DNA of 5,323 nt. Origin: Candidatus Desulfofervidaceae bacterium. Its GTDB lineage: Bacteria; Desulfobacterota; Desulfofervidia; Desulfofervidales; Desulfofervidaceae. Below, in pieces: positions 1-5,323 of this stretch. The notes beneath the pieces are model-generated. The model was not told the DNA's origin, did no database searches, and was given only the letters and a program-made list of their open reading frames with translations. Positions within the stretch are counted from its first letter, which is position 1; each line of letters begins with the position of its first letter. The translations under genes were made by a program, and so were the position numbers. Location: NCBI GenBank assembly GCA_021160485.1, contig JAGHCL010000134.1, positions 1 through 5,323 on the forward strand, written 5' to 3'.

Positions 1-1
1 G

Positions 2-100
2 CCCTTGTACTACCAGGTCAGGGGATGGAGTGAACAAGGTATTCCAACAGAAGAAAAGCTGGTAGAACTTGGTTTAAAGGATATAGGATTAGAGGAGTAG
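2..100 (+). CDS. aor: Aldehyde:ferredoxin oxidoreductase, C-terminal end only (partial)
   Basis: Only the last 32 codons are in the window, ending at TAG 98-100; the gene runs in from the left edge. The fragment reads PLYYQVRGWSEQG, then IPTEEKLVELGL. This resembles the usual tail of tungsten-pterin aldehyde:ferredoxin oxidoreductases, where a YY-x-x-RGW-x-x-x-G-x-P-T-x-E-x-L-x-x-LGL pattern closes the protein. Family members oxidise aldehydes to carboxylic acids in the cytoplasm and pass electrons to ferredoxin; they occur in strict anaerobes. The tungstopterin and [4Fe-4S] binding parts lie outside the window, so substrate class cannot be judged. The next gene starts 14 bases downstream on the same strand, suggesting one transcript. 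The call rests on a short tail, but one that is quite characteristic. Confidence 0.75.
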   Translation, partial: PLYYQVRGWSEQGIPTEEKLVELGLKDIGLEE

Positions 101-102
101 AT

Positions 103-108
103 GGAGGT
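103..108 (+). promoter_or_regulatory. Shine-Dalgarno site that fixes the GTG start at 115
   Basis: GGAGGT lies 6 bases before GTG 115-117. The ATG at 101, which overlaps this site, runs into a stop after seven codons. The strong SD match therefore supports the GTG as the true start of the ChuW/HutW-like gene. Confidence 0.7.
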
Positions 109-114
109 GCTTTT

Positions 115-1515
115 GTGGAAGTAGAGGAGGAGGATAGGATAGGGCGGTTTAACTGTTGTCCATCAAGGTTGATTTCCAAGGCACAAAAATATTATTTTGC
201 CAAAGTGACGACAGATCCCTTGCGCTTTGCTTTTAATAAAAAGGTTACTGTTCACCCTTTTATAAAAGGATTGCCGTTAAAACCAAACGAAATTCAGGCC
301 ATATGGCAGCGTTTGATGCATACCCCACCTTCATCCTTTAAACGTACAGCCTACTTTCACATCCCTTTTTGTGAAACACATTGCCTTTATTGTGGTTTTT
401 ACCGGTATGCCTATCACGAAAAGGAAGCAGAAAGGTATATAGAGTATCTTATCCGAGAATTAAAAATGGCTGCTGATATGCCCTTTGTCTCGGCAGCCCC
501 TATTCATGCCGTTTATCTGGGGGGTGGTACTCCCACTGCCCTTTCTGCTAACCTGCTTTTCAAATTATTACATGCCATTAAACGGTATTTACCTTTGGCT
601 AATGACTGTGAATGGACAGTGGAAGGACGTTTTTATCATTTTGACAAAGAAAAGGTAAAAGTGTGTTTGGAAGCAGGTGTTAACCGCTTCTCTTTGGGGG
701 TGCAGAGTTTTGATACACAGGTGCGTCAAAAAATGGGCCGTAAGTTAAGTAAAGAAAAGGTTATAGAAAAACTAAAGTATTTAAAAACCTTTGACCAAGC
801 TGCTATTATCATTGATTTGATTTATGGTCTTCCTTATCAGACCATGGAGATTTGGGAGAAAGACGTCCAAACTTGGCTTGATTTGGAGTTAGATGGGGTG
901 GATTTATATCAATTAGTTGTTTATCAAGGTTGTGCGCTGGAAAAGGCCGTGGCTGCAAAACGCATACCCCCTCCAGCAGATTTAGCGGAGCAGGCTGATA
1001 TGTTTGCTCTCGGTAGAAGGATTTTAAAAGAAGCTTTCTGTCGTCGCCTTTCTCAAACACATTGGGGCTATGGATATCGGGAAAGAAATGCCTATAATCT
1101 TCTCGTCACCCAACCAAGTGTTTGTTTGCCCTTTGGAGCTGGAGCCGGAGGATGGATGGAGGGTTATTTCTTTTACATAAATAACGATCTCAAACATTAT
1201 TATCAATCTCTGGATGAAGGCCAGAAGCCCTTGGCCATGGGAATGCAGTATCCCCCTTACTGGTTGTTATTAAAGGAGATAGAAAGTGGAATGGAACAGA
1301 ATGCCTGTCCTCTGGCTAAACTCAGTCAAAAATACGGGGTTGACTTATTAAAAGCATTTTCTCCTCTTTTAGCACAATGGGAAGAAGCAGGATTAATTTA
1401 CCTTGAAAATGGCTGGTTAAAACTTACTCCGGCAGGTGAATTCTGGTATGTGAATTTATGCCAGTTTCTCTTTAATTGGTTTCAAGAAATGGTAGAAGGG
1501 GAGGATGAAGGATGA
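115..1515 (+). CDS. hutW: Radical SAM protein of the ChuW/HutW anaerobic heme-degradation family
   Basis: This 466-residue cytoplasmic enzyme resembles E. coli ChuW and Vibrio HutW, which use S-adenosylmethionine and a [4Fe-4S] cluster to open heme without oxygen, releasing iron and forming a linear tetrapyrrole. Visible features in order: a DPLRFAF-x(6)-HPF lead-in (about residues 34-49); the cluster motif IPFCETHCLYCGFY with Cys86, Cys90 and Cys93; the SAM-binding YLGGGTPTALS (134-144); EGR at 170-172; NRFSLGVQSF (190-199); DLIYGLP (234-240); THWGYGYRERNAYNLL (315-330); FGAGAGG (340-346); and a C-terminal helical domain ending in LTPAGEFW. HemW and HemN are related, but the CGFY after the cluster, EGR and HW...RERN-YN fit ChuW/HutW better. 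The length is normal for the family. The gene follows an aldehyde oxidoreductase gene by 14 bases and overlaps a flavodoxin-domain gene by 4. No heme-uptake gene is visible. The family call is firm; heme as the in vivo substrate is inferred. Confidence 0.85.
   Translation: MEVEEEDRIGRFNCCPSRLISKAQKYYFAKVTTDPLRFAFNKKVTVHPFIKGLPLKPNEIQAIWQRLMHTPPSSFKRTAYFHIPFCETHCLYCGFYRYAYHEKEAERYIEYLIRELKMAADMPFVSAAPIHAVYLGGGTPTALSANLLFKLLHAIKRYLPLANDCEWTVEGRFYHFDKEKVKVCLEAGVNRFSLGVQSFDTQVRQKMGRKLSKEKVIEKLKYLKTFDQAAIIIDLIYGLPYQTMEIWEKDVQTWLDLELDGVDLYQLVVYQGCALEKAVAAKRIPPPADLAEQADMFALGRRILKEAFCRRLSQTHWGYGYRERNAYNLLVTQPSVCLPFGAGAGGWMEGYFFYINNDLKHYYQSLDEGQKPLAMGMQYPPYWLLLKEIESGMEQNACPLAKLSQKYGVDLLKAFSPLLAQWEEAGLIYLENGWLKLTPAGEFWYVNLCQFLFNWFQEMVEGEDEG
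1498..1504 (+). promoter_or_regulatory. Shine-Dalgarno site for the overlapping flavodoxin-domain gene
   Basis: GGGGAGG lies 7 bases before ATG 1512, inside the last codons of the upstream gene. The ATG overlaps that gene's TGA as ATGA, so translational coupling is likely and the two proteins are probably made in related amounts. Confidence 0.6.
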
Positions 1516-2042
1516 GGACATTATTAGTCTATGCCAGCCGCTATGGTTCAACCAGATTGATTGGGGAATGGATTATAGAAAGACTGGGCTTTGTGGCCGA
1601 AATAAAAGATGTTAAAAAAGCACCCGCACCGTCTGCTTACGAGCTGGTCATTATAGGTTCTGGCGTTTATAGTGAAGGAGTCTTACCAGAAATCAATGCC
1701 TATATTGATAAATATTTAGATGTGCTGGAAGAAAAACAGGTTGTGCTTTATGCAGTATGTATGGATGTTGAAGGAGTATATTTAAAAGGCAAAATTTGGG
1801 GTGGATGGGCGTATCTCCTTCCGGTAATAAAGAAGTTCAAAAACCCGCCCCTTCATGCTGGTCTCCTGCATGGGGAAATTAATCCTGCTAAATTGAGCCA
1901 GGATGATTACCAAAGATTGCTTTCGTTTTATAACAAAGTTTTACGGCGGCAGGTGGATAAAGTGCCTTATAAGACAATGCTAAATAAACAAGAAGCCTGG
2001 ACTTTTGCCGAAAAGATTTTATGGCGGTTAAAAAAACGGTGA
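1512..2042 (+). CDS. Flavodoxin-domain protein (HemG-like Flavodoxin_5 type)
   Basis: This 176-residue soluble protein has a flavodoxin fold. It opens with a beta strand, MRTLLVYASRYGST, whose SRYGST (residues 9-14) sits where flavodoxins bind the FMN phosphate. A second strand, YELVIIGSGVYSEG (about 43-56), has the place of the next FMN loop, and VVLYAVCMD (about 77-85) forms a third core strand. The order and length (E. coli HemG is 181 residues) resemble HemG-type protoporphyrinogen IX dehydrogenase and other Flavodoxin_5 proteins. Two roles are possible: electron donor to the radical SAM enzyme encoded just before it, or a HemG-like porphyrinogen oxidase. The ATGA overlap with the ChuW/HutW-like gene makes me favour the donor role, since ChuW has been assayed with reduced flavodoxin. 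This is inference; the sequence shows only a flavin-binding fold. A second TGA-overlapping ATG follows but leads only to a 22-codon frame. Confidence 0.75.
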   Translation: MRTLLVYASRYGSTRLIGEWIIERLGFVAEIKDVKKAPAPSAYELVIIGSGVYSEGVLPEINAYIDKYLDVLEEKQVVLYAVCMDVEGVYLKGKIWGGWAYLLPVIKKFKNPPLHAGLLHGEINPAKLSQDDYQRLLSFYNKVLRRQVDKVPYKTMLNKQEAWTFAEKILWRLKKR

Positions 2043-2075
2043 TGAGTGAATGCGTAGAAGTGTGGAAGTATATAG

Positions 2076-2091
2076 AAGGTTTGACCTTTTT
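2076..2091 (+). terminator. Weak intrinsic terminator-like hairpin after the flavodoxin gene
   Basis: AAGGT (2076-2080) pairs with ACCTT (2084-2088) across a three-base loop, and the run of T continues to 2091, followed by TG and more AT-rich sequence. The site is 34 bases past the flavodoxin stop and before the next promoter, the right place to end the upstream transcript. The stem is only 5 pairs and the T run is short, so termination may be leaky or need Rho. Confidence 0.3.
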
Positions 2092-2207
2092 GTATTCTGA
2101 ATTTCTTTAATTCCCCAATAAGTTCTCTTTTTTCGGTTCTTGACTATTAACAAACGACTGAGATCTTTTGGTATTTTACCCTACATAAATTTGAAAACGC
2201 TTCAATC

Positions 2208-2236
2208 TTGCCATCTGCCTTTCCTTGGGCTAGAAT
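2208..2236 (+). promoter_or_regulatory. Sigma70-type promoter for the cysteine synthase-CysRS fusion gene
   Basis: A -35 box TTGCCA (2208-2213) and a -10 box TAGAAT (2231-2236) are separated by exactly 17 bases; each matches five of six consensus positions. Transcription would begin near 2243-2244, giving a leader of about 34 bases before ATG 2278. That leader is too short for a T-box or SAM riboswitch, and none of their conserved blocks were seen. The preceding 160 bases are AT-rich and contain no gene. The only ribosome site before ATG 2278 is a modest AAGG (2269-2272), 5 bases away. Confidence 0.55.
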
Positions 2237-2277
2237 GACCTCCAATTATTTCAAAAATCAAAACTTACAAGGCAAAA

Positions 2278-4590
2278 ATGAGAGCACATAAACATCTGTT
2301 AAGTCTTATTGGAAATACCCCTTTGGTAGAAATTCGCAAACTTAATCCCAATCCTAAAGTAAATATTTTTGCGAAACTAGAGATGTTTAATCCGGGTGGG
2401 TCTATCAAAGACAGGACTGCCTTGGCGATGATTGAAGGAGCAGAAAAGAGTGGTGAGCTGACCCGGGACAAGATCATTATTGAAGCAACTAGTGGCAATA
2501 CAGGCATTGGCCTGGCCATGGTTGCGGCTATCAAGGGATACAAACTGCTGCTGGCCATGCCGGAGTCAGTGAGCATAGAGCGACGGCGGATTTTACAGGC
2601 CTATGGTGCAGAACTACTATTAACTCCTGCCCACCTAGGTACAGACGGGGCAATTGAAAAGGTGTATCAATTAGTCCGTGAGCATCCAGATAAGTATTAC
2701 CTCACTGACCAATTTAATAATCCTCACAACTGGCAGGCCCATTATTACGGCACCGGTGAAGAAATCTGGCAACAAACAGAAGGTAAAGTAACGATGGTTG
2801 TGGCTGGTATTGGCACGACCGGCACGGTAATGGGTATTTCCAGACGACTGAAGGAATATAACCCGGCTGTCCGAATTGTCGGAGTAGAACCTTATCCGGG
2901 CGAAAGGATTCAGGGGCTTAAGAACCTAAAAGAGTCTTATGTTCCGGGCATCTATGACAAGCGTTTTCTAGATGAGAAAATGAATGTCCATTTGGAAGAT
3001 GCTATTATTACGGCCAGACAGCTTGCTAAAGAAGAAGGCATTTTTGTCGGCATGAGTGCTGGTGCGGCTATGTATGCTGCGATGGAAAAGGCCAAAGAGT
3101 TAGAGGGAGGCGTTATCGTCGTTATTTTCCCCGATGGTGGTGAGCGATATTTAAGCACGTCCCTTTTTGTAGAAAGGCCGGCCTTGACGGTGCGTTTTTA
3201 CAATACCTTGACCCGAAAAAAGGAATTTTTAAAACCTATTGTTCCTGGCCGGATTACCATATATTCATGTGGCCCGACAGTGCACGATTTGCCTCATCTG
3301 GGAGTATGTCGGCGGCTGGTGGTAGCGGACCTGCTGAGGAGATATCTGGAGTTTAAAGGTCTTGAGGTGAAACACGTCGTAAATATTACGGATATAGACG
3401 ACAAGACCATTACCAGGGCCCAGGAGGAAGGCAAATCCTTAAAAGAAATTACCCAGTTTTACACCCAGGAATTTTTAAAAGTTATGGATATTCTAGGAGT
3501 GAAACCTGCCACCCATTATCCTAAGGCCAGTGAACACATGGCAGAAATGGTTGCCATTACCAAGAAACTCTTACAAAAAGGCTATGCTTACGAAAAACAT
3601 CACTCTATTTACTTTGATATTACCCGTTTTAAAGACTATGGTAAGCTTTCCCATATCAATCTGGACAAGATAAAAGTGGGTCTAACAGTGGATTTAGATA
3701 GTTATGAGAAAGAGAATCCCAGGGATTTTACCCTTTTAAAACGATGCACCTTAAACGAATTGAAAACCGGCATCTATTATGAAACAGAATGGGGGAAAGT
3801 TAGACCTGGCTGGCACATTGAATGTGTGGCAATGGCAATGAAATACCTTGGTGAAACCATGGATATCCACACGAGTGGAAAGGACTTAATCTTCCCTCAC
3901 AATGAAAACGAAATTGCCATTGCCGAGGCTTTTACAGGAAAACCTTTTGCCCACTACTGGCTCCATAGTGAACTTATTTTTGTGGATGGGAAAAAGATGT
4001 CGCGCTCTGCCGGCAATTATCTCACTGTATATGATTTGTTGGAAAGGGGTTATACAGGGAAAGAAATTAGGTATTTTCTCCTTGCCACCCATTACCGCAA
4101 GCCCCTAAATTTCTCTTATGCCGGGTTAAGTGCTGTCAGACAGAGTTTAAACCGCCTCCAAGGTTTTATTTTTGCCTTAAATGCCATTTCCTCAGGTCCT
4201 GCTTTAAAAGCCTTACCTGAAATGATTGAGATATTAGAACAAAGATTTACCAAGGCCCTGGATGATGACCTGAATGTTTCGGGTGCGCTGGCCGCTATTT
4301 TTAGTTTTATTCGCAAACTCAATCCTCTATTATGGCAGCAGGGTATAAGTGAAGCTGATAAAAGACAAATTTTAGAAGTTTTGAAGAGAATAGACGCCGT
4401 GCTTAATATTATGGATTTCCGTGAAGAGAAGATAGCCCCAGAAGTGTTTAAACTTATTAAGGAGCGGGATGAAGCAAGAAAGGCAAAAGACTGGGCCCGG
4501 GCAGATGCCTTAAGGGCAGAATTATCAGCTAAAGGTATAGAAGTTATAGACACTCCTCAAGGAACAATATGGCGCTTAAAGCAGAAGTGA
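2278..4590 (+). CDS. cysS: Fused cysteine synthase and cysteinyl-tRNA synthetase (bifunctional)
   Basis: One unbroken 770-codon frame encodes two enzymes head to tail. Residues 1-297 are a PLP-dependent cysteine synthase: NTPLVEI, NPGGSIKDR with the PLP lysine Lys44, TSGNTGIGLA (71-80), phosphate loop GIGTTGTVMG (177-186), GMSAGAA (258-264) and PDGGERYLST (285-294). The stretch IQGLKNL...YVPGIYD (211-227) looks more like CysM than CysK. This part should make cysteine from an activated serine (O-acetyl- or O-phosphoserine, undecided) and sulfide. Residues 304-770 are a class I cysteinyl-tRNA synthetase: Cys331, Cys516, His541 and Glu545 align with the zinc ligands that select cysteine; HLGV (340-343) replaces HIGH, NITDIDDK is at 369-376, GWHIEC at 511-516, and KMSRS (573-577) replaces KMSKS. 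The C-terminal anticodon-binding region is present to the end. Almost no linker separates the modules. Both lengths equal the free enzymes, so this is a true fusion and not a broken gene. It is preceded by its own promoter. Confidence 0.92.
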   Translation: MRAHKHLLSLIGNTPLVEIRKLNPNPKVNIFAKLEMFNPGGSIKDRTALAMIEGAEKSGELTRDKIIIEATSGNTGIGLAMVAAIKGYKLLLAMPESVSIERRRILQAYGAELLLTPAHLGTDGAIEKVYQLVREHPDKYYLTDQFNNPHNWQAHYYGTGEEIWQQTEGKVTMVVAGIGTTGTVMGISRRLKEYNPAVRIVGVEPYPGERIQGLKNLKESYVPGIYDKRFLDEKMNVHLEDAIITARQLAKEEGIFVGMSAGAAMYAAMEKAKELEGGVIVVIFPDGGERYLSTSLFVERPALTVRFYNTLTRKKEFLKPIVPGRITIYSCGPTVHDLPHLGVCRRLVVADLLRRYLEFKGLEVKHVVNITDIDDKTITRAQEEGKSLKEITQFYTQEFLKVMDILGVKPATHYPKASEHMAEMVAITKKLLQKGYAYEKHHSIYFDITRFKDYGKLSHINLDKIKVGLTVDLDSYEKENPRDFTLLKRCTLNELKTGIYYETEWGKVRPGWHIECVAMAMKYLGETMDIHTSGKDLIFPHNENEIAIAEAFTGKPFAHYWLHSELIFVDGKKMSRSAGNYLTVYDLLERGYTGKEIRYFLLATHYRKPLNFSYAGLSAVRQSLNRLQGFIFALNAISSGPALKALPEMIEILEQRFTKALDDDLNVSGALAAIFSFIRKLNPLLWQQGISEADKRQILEVLKRIDAVLNIMDFREEKIAPEVFKLIKERDEARKAKDWARADALRAELSAKGIEVIDTPQGTIWRLKQK
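3171..3186 (+). promoter_or_regulatory. Possible internal translation start for a free cysteinyl-tRNA synthetase
   Basis: AGAAAGG (3171-3177) is followed after 6 bases by an in-frame TTG (3184-3186, codon 303). Read from there, the protein would begin MTVRFYNTLTRKKEF and be 468 residues long, close to the size of ordinary bacterial synthetases. E. coli CysRS begins MLKIFNTLTRQKEEF, with its zinc cysteine 27 residues after Met1; here the spacing is 28. The site may be a relic of the start of the once separate gene or may still be used. Sequence alone cannot tell. Confidence 0.3.
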
Positions 4591-4610
4591 AGAAATAAAC
4601 CAAACCTTTT

Positions 4611-4618
4611 GGAAGGGA
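4611..4618 (+). promoter_or_regulatory. Shine-Dalgarno site that supports the TTG start at 4625
   Basis: GGAAGGGA lies 6 bases before TTG 4625-4627 in the 34-base gap after the fusion gene. No ATG or GTG in the right frame lies closer to this site; the next in-frame candidates (GTG 4676, ATG 4682) fall inside the first membrane segment. A short CCAAA/TTTGG stem (4600-4612) overlaps its first two bases. Confidence 0.55.
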
Positions 4619-4624
4619 AGAATA

Positions 4625-5323
4625 TTGGATAAAAGGGTCCTTCAGATTTTTGAGAAAGCAGAGTTAATTTTGGCTGTGATCATGATTATCTCGCTTCCCC
4701 TGTCAGAAGCGGTTAAAAATATCTCCTTTGCTCTGCTTTTTCTATGTTTTATTATTCTACGCTTTTTGAAAAAAGAATTCTGTTTGACTCCTTTGGCAAA
4801 GGGGTTATTTTTTTATCTTGCGACCAGCGTGATTGTCAGTTTCTTCGCGATAGATAAATATTTAAGTTTCAAGGGCACATGGGACATTTTGCGGTTTACT
4901 ATGGTTTATTTAATTTTGATAAATGACTTCCGAGACAAGAAAGGTTGGCTAGAATGGAGCTTAATCATAGGTGCAATCATTGGGGTAGTGTGGGGTATCG
5001 TTTTTTGGAAATTGCTTTGGCATGAACACCAATTCCAAATTTTATCCCTCGGGCAGTTTAACCACACCGCCATTTTTTTAGCTCTGGTGTTGATTCTAAG
5101 TTTATGTAAATTAATATGGGATAAAAATTTGAAAAAATCCCACTTTGTTTTATTGGCTATAGGTACAGTATTGATAATGGTGGGACTAGTTTTAACTACC
5201 TCACGAGCGAGTTTAGCCGGTTTCGCCAGTGCCTGTATGTTTTTATCCCTCTACCAGATGAATAAAAAAATGATTGCAACCACAATATGTATTTTAATTA
5301 TCGGAGGGGCAACAGCTTTATTA
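4625..5323 (+). CDS. O-antigen ligase/polymerase family membrane protein, N-terminal part (partial)
   Basis: The frame opens with TTG 4625 and is still open at the window end after 233 codons, so about half of the protein is visible. It is strongly hydrophobic, with likely membrane spans near residues 12-28, 32-48, 60-76, 88-100, 111-131, 147-165, 174-191 and 216-233. A FAIDKYLSFKGTWDILRF stretch (74-91), GQFNHTA (143-149) and LVLTTSRASLAGF (188-200) resemble the Wzy_C family, where an LT-x-SR-(G/A) motif follows a transmembrane helix. Members join or polymerise lipid-linked sugar chains on the periplasmic side of the inner membrane, for example WaaL ligating O-antigen to lipid A-core. The large periplasmic loop that carries the catalytic residues is beyond the window, so ligase and polymerase cannot be told apart. 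It probably shares a transcript with the fusion gene 34 bases upstream. Confidence 0.72.
   Translation, partial: MDKRVLQIFEKAELILAVIMIISLPLSEAVKNISFALLFLCFIILRFLKKEFCLTPLAKGLFFYLATSVIVSFFAIDKYLSFKGTWDILRFTMVYLILINDFRDKKGWLEWSLIIGAIIGVVWGIVFWKLLWHEHQFQILSLGQFNHTAIFLALVLILSLCKLIWDKNLKKSHFVLLAIGTVLIMVGLVLTTSRASLAGFASACMFLSLYQMNKKMIATTICILIIGGATALL

Noticed and set aside
115..1515. HemW (heme chaperone) or HemN (coproporphyrinogen dehydrogenase) as the identity of the radical SAM gene.
   Set aside because: The cluster motif lacks the extra cysteine typical of those families and is followed by GFY; the EGR, HW...RERN-YN and FGAGAGG blocks match ChuW/HutW.
2055..2078. Three near-copies of TAGAAG (TAGAAG, TGGAAG, TAGAAG) in 24 bases.
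   Set aside because: The units are six bases, spacing is uneven, and such purine-rich words are common in this DNA; no support for an operator or repeat element.
2042..2110. A 22-codon frame starting at an ATG that overlaps the flavodoxin stop (TGATG).
   Set aside because: It is very short, its product has no recognisable features, and its end overlaps the terminator-like hairpin region; coupling by overlap alone is not enough to call a gene.
2140..2168. A TTGACT box that could be a second -35 element.
   Set aside because: At 17-18 bases downstream there is only ATCTTT or similar, a poor -10 match; the TTGCCA/TAGAAT pair at 2208-2236 is much better.
2043..2277. Possible T-box or SAM riboswitch leader for the cysteine gene.
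   Set aside because: No conserved T-box antiterminator block or S-box core was seen, and the predicted leader from the promoter is only about 34 bases.
4116..4553. A 145-codon open frame on the minus strand within the synthetase region, and several shorter ones elsewhere.
   Set aside because: They lie entirely opposite well-supported coding sequence, are rich in Ser/Leu/Ile as expected of antisense shadows, and have no recognisable domain.
4600..4612. CCAAA/TTTGG hairpin after the fusion gene as a terminator.
   Set aside because: The stem is 5 weak pairs and is followed by purines (AAGGGAAG), not a T run; it overlaps the next ribosome site instead.

Overview
This window of about 5.3 kb is ordinary-looking bacterial DNA with moderately low GC. 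All recognisable genes are on the + strand. The gene set points to a strict anaerobe: the tail of a tungsten-type aldehyde:ferredoxin oxidoreductase, an oxygen-sensitive radical SAM enzyme of the ChuW/HutW (anaerobic heme-cleaving) family, and a flavodoxin-fold protein. A sulfide-rich or sulfate-reducing lineage such as Desulfobacterota or a thermophilic relative would fit. That placement is inference from gene content and from the style of the cysteinyl-tRNA synthetase; no marker gene in the window proves it.

Region 1 (1-2042) is a tightly packed transcription unit. The last 32 codons of the aldehyde oxidoreductase are followed after 14 bases by a GTG-started ChuW/HutW-like gene. That gene overlaps the next one, a flavodoxin-domain gene, by an ATGA junction. 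The pair suggests a radical SAM heme-modifying enzyme made together with a possible one-electron donor.

Region 2 (2043-2277) is a 235-base gap. It holds a weak terminator-like hairpin just after the flavodoxin gene and a good sigma70-type promoter (TTGCCA, 17 bases, TAGAAT) placed to drive the next gene. No T-box, SAM riboswitch or other known cysteine-linked leader was recognised.

Region 3 (2278-4590) is the most notable feature: one uninterrupted 770-codon frame that joins a complete PLP-dependent cysteine synthase (CysM/CysK type) directly to a complete cysteinyl-tRNA synthetase. One polypeptide could therefore make cysteine and load it onto tRNA. Active-site lysine, PLP loop and the four zinc ligands are present, but several synthetase signature positions differ from the textbook motif. 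A TTG codon preceded by AGAAAGG lies exactly where a free-standing synthetase would begin, so a separate synthetase chain might also be made.

Region 4 (4625-5323) is the start of a hydrophobic, multi-spanning membrane protein of the O-antigen ligase/polymerase (Wzy_C) family, read from a TTG codon and cut by the window end. It lies 34 bases after the fusion gene and is probably co-transcribed, though functionally unrelated. An O-antigen ligase suggests a Gram-negative-type envelope.
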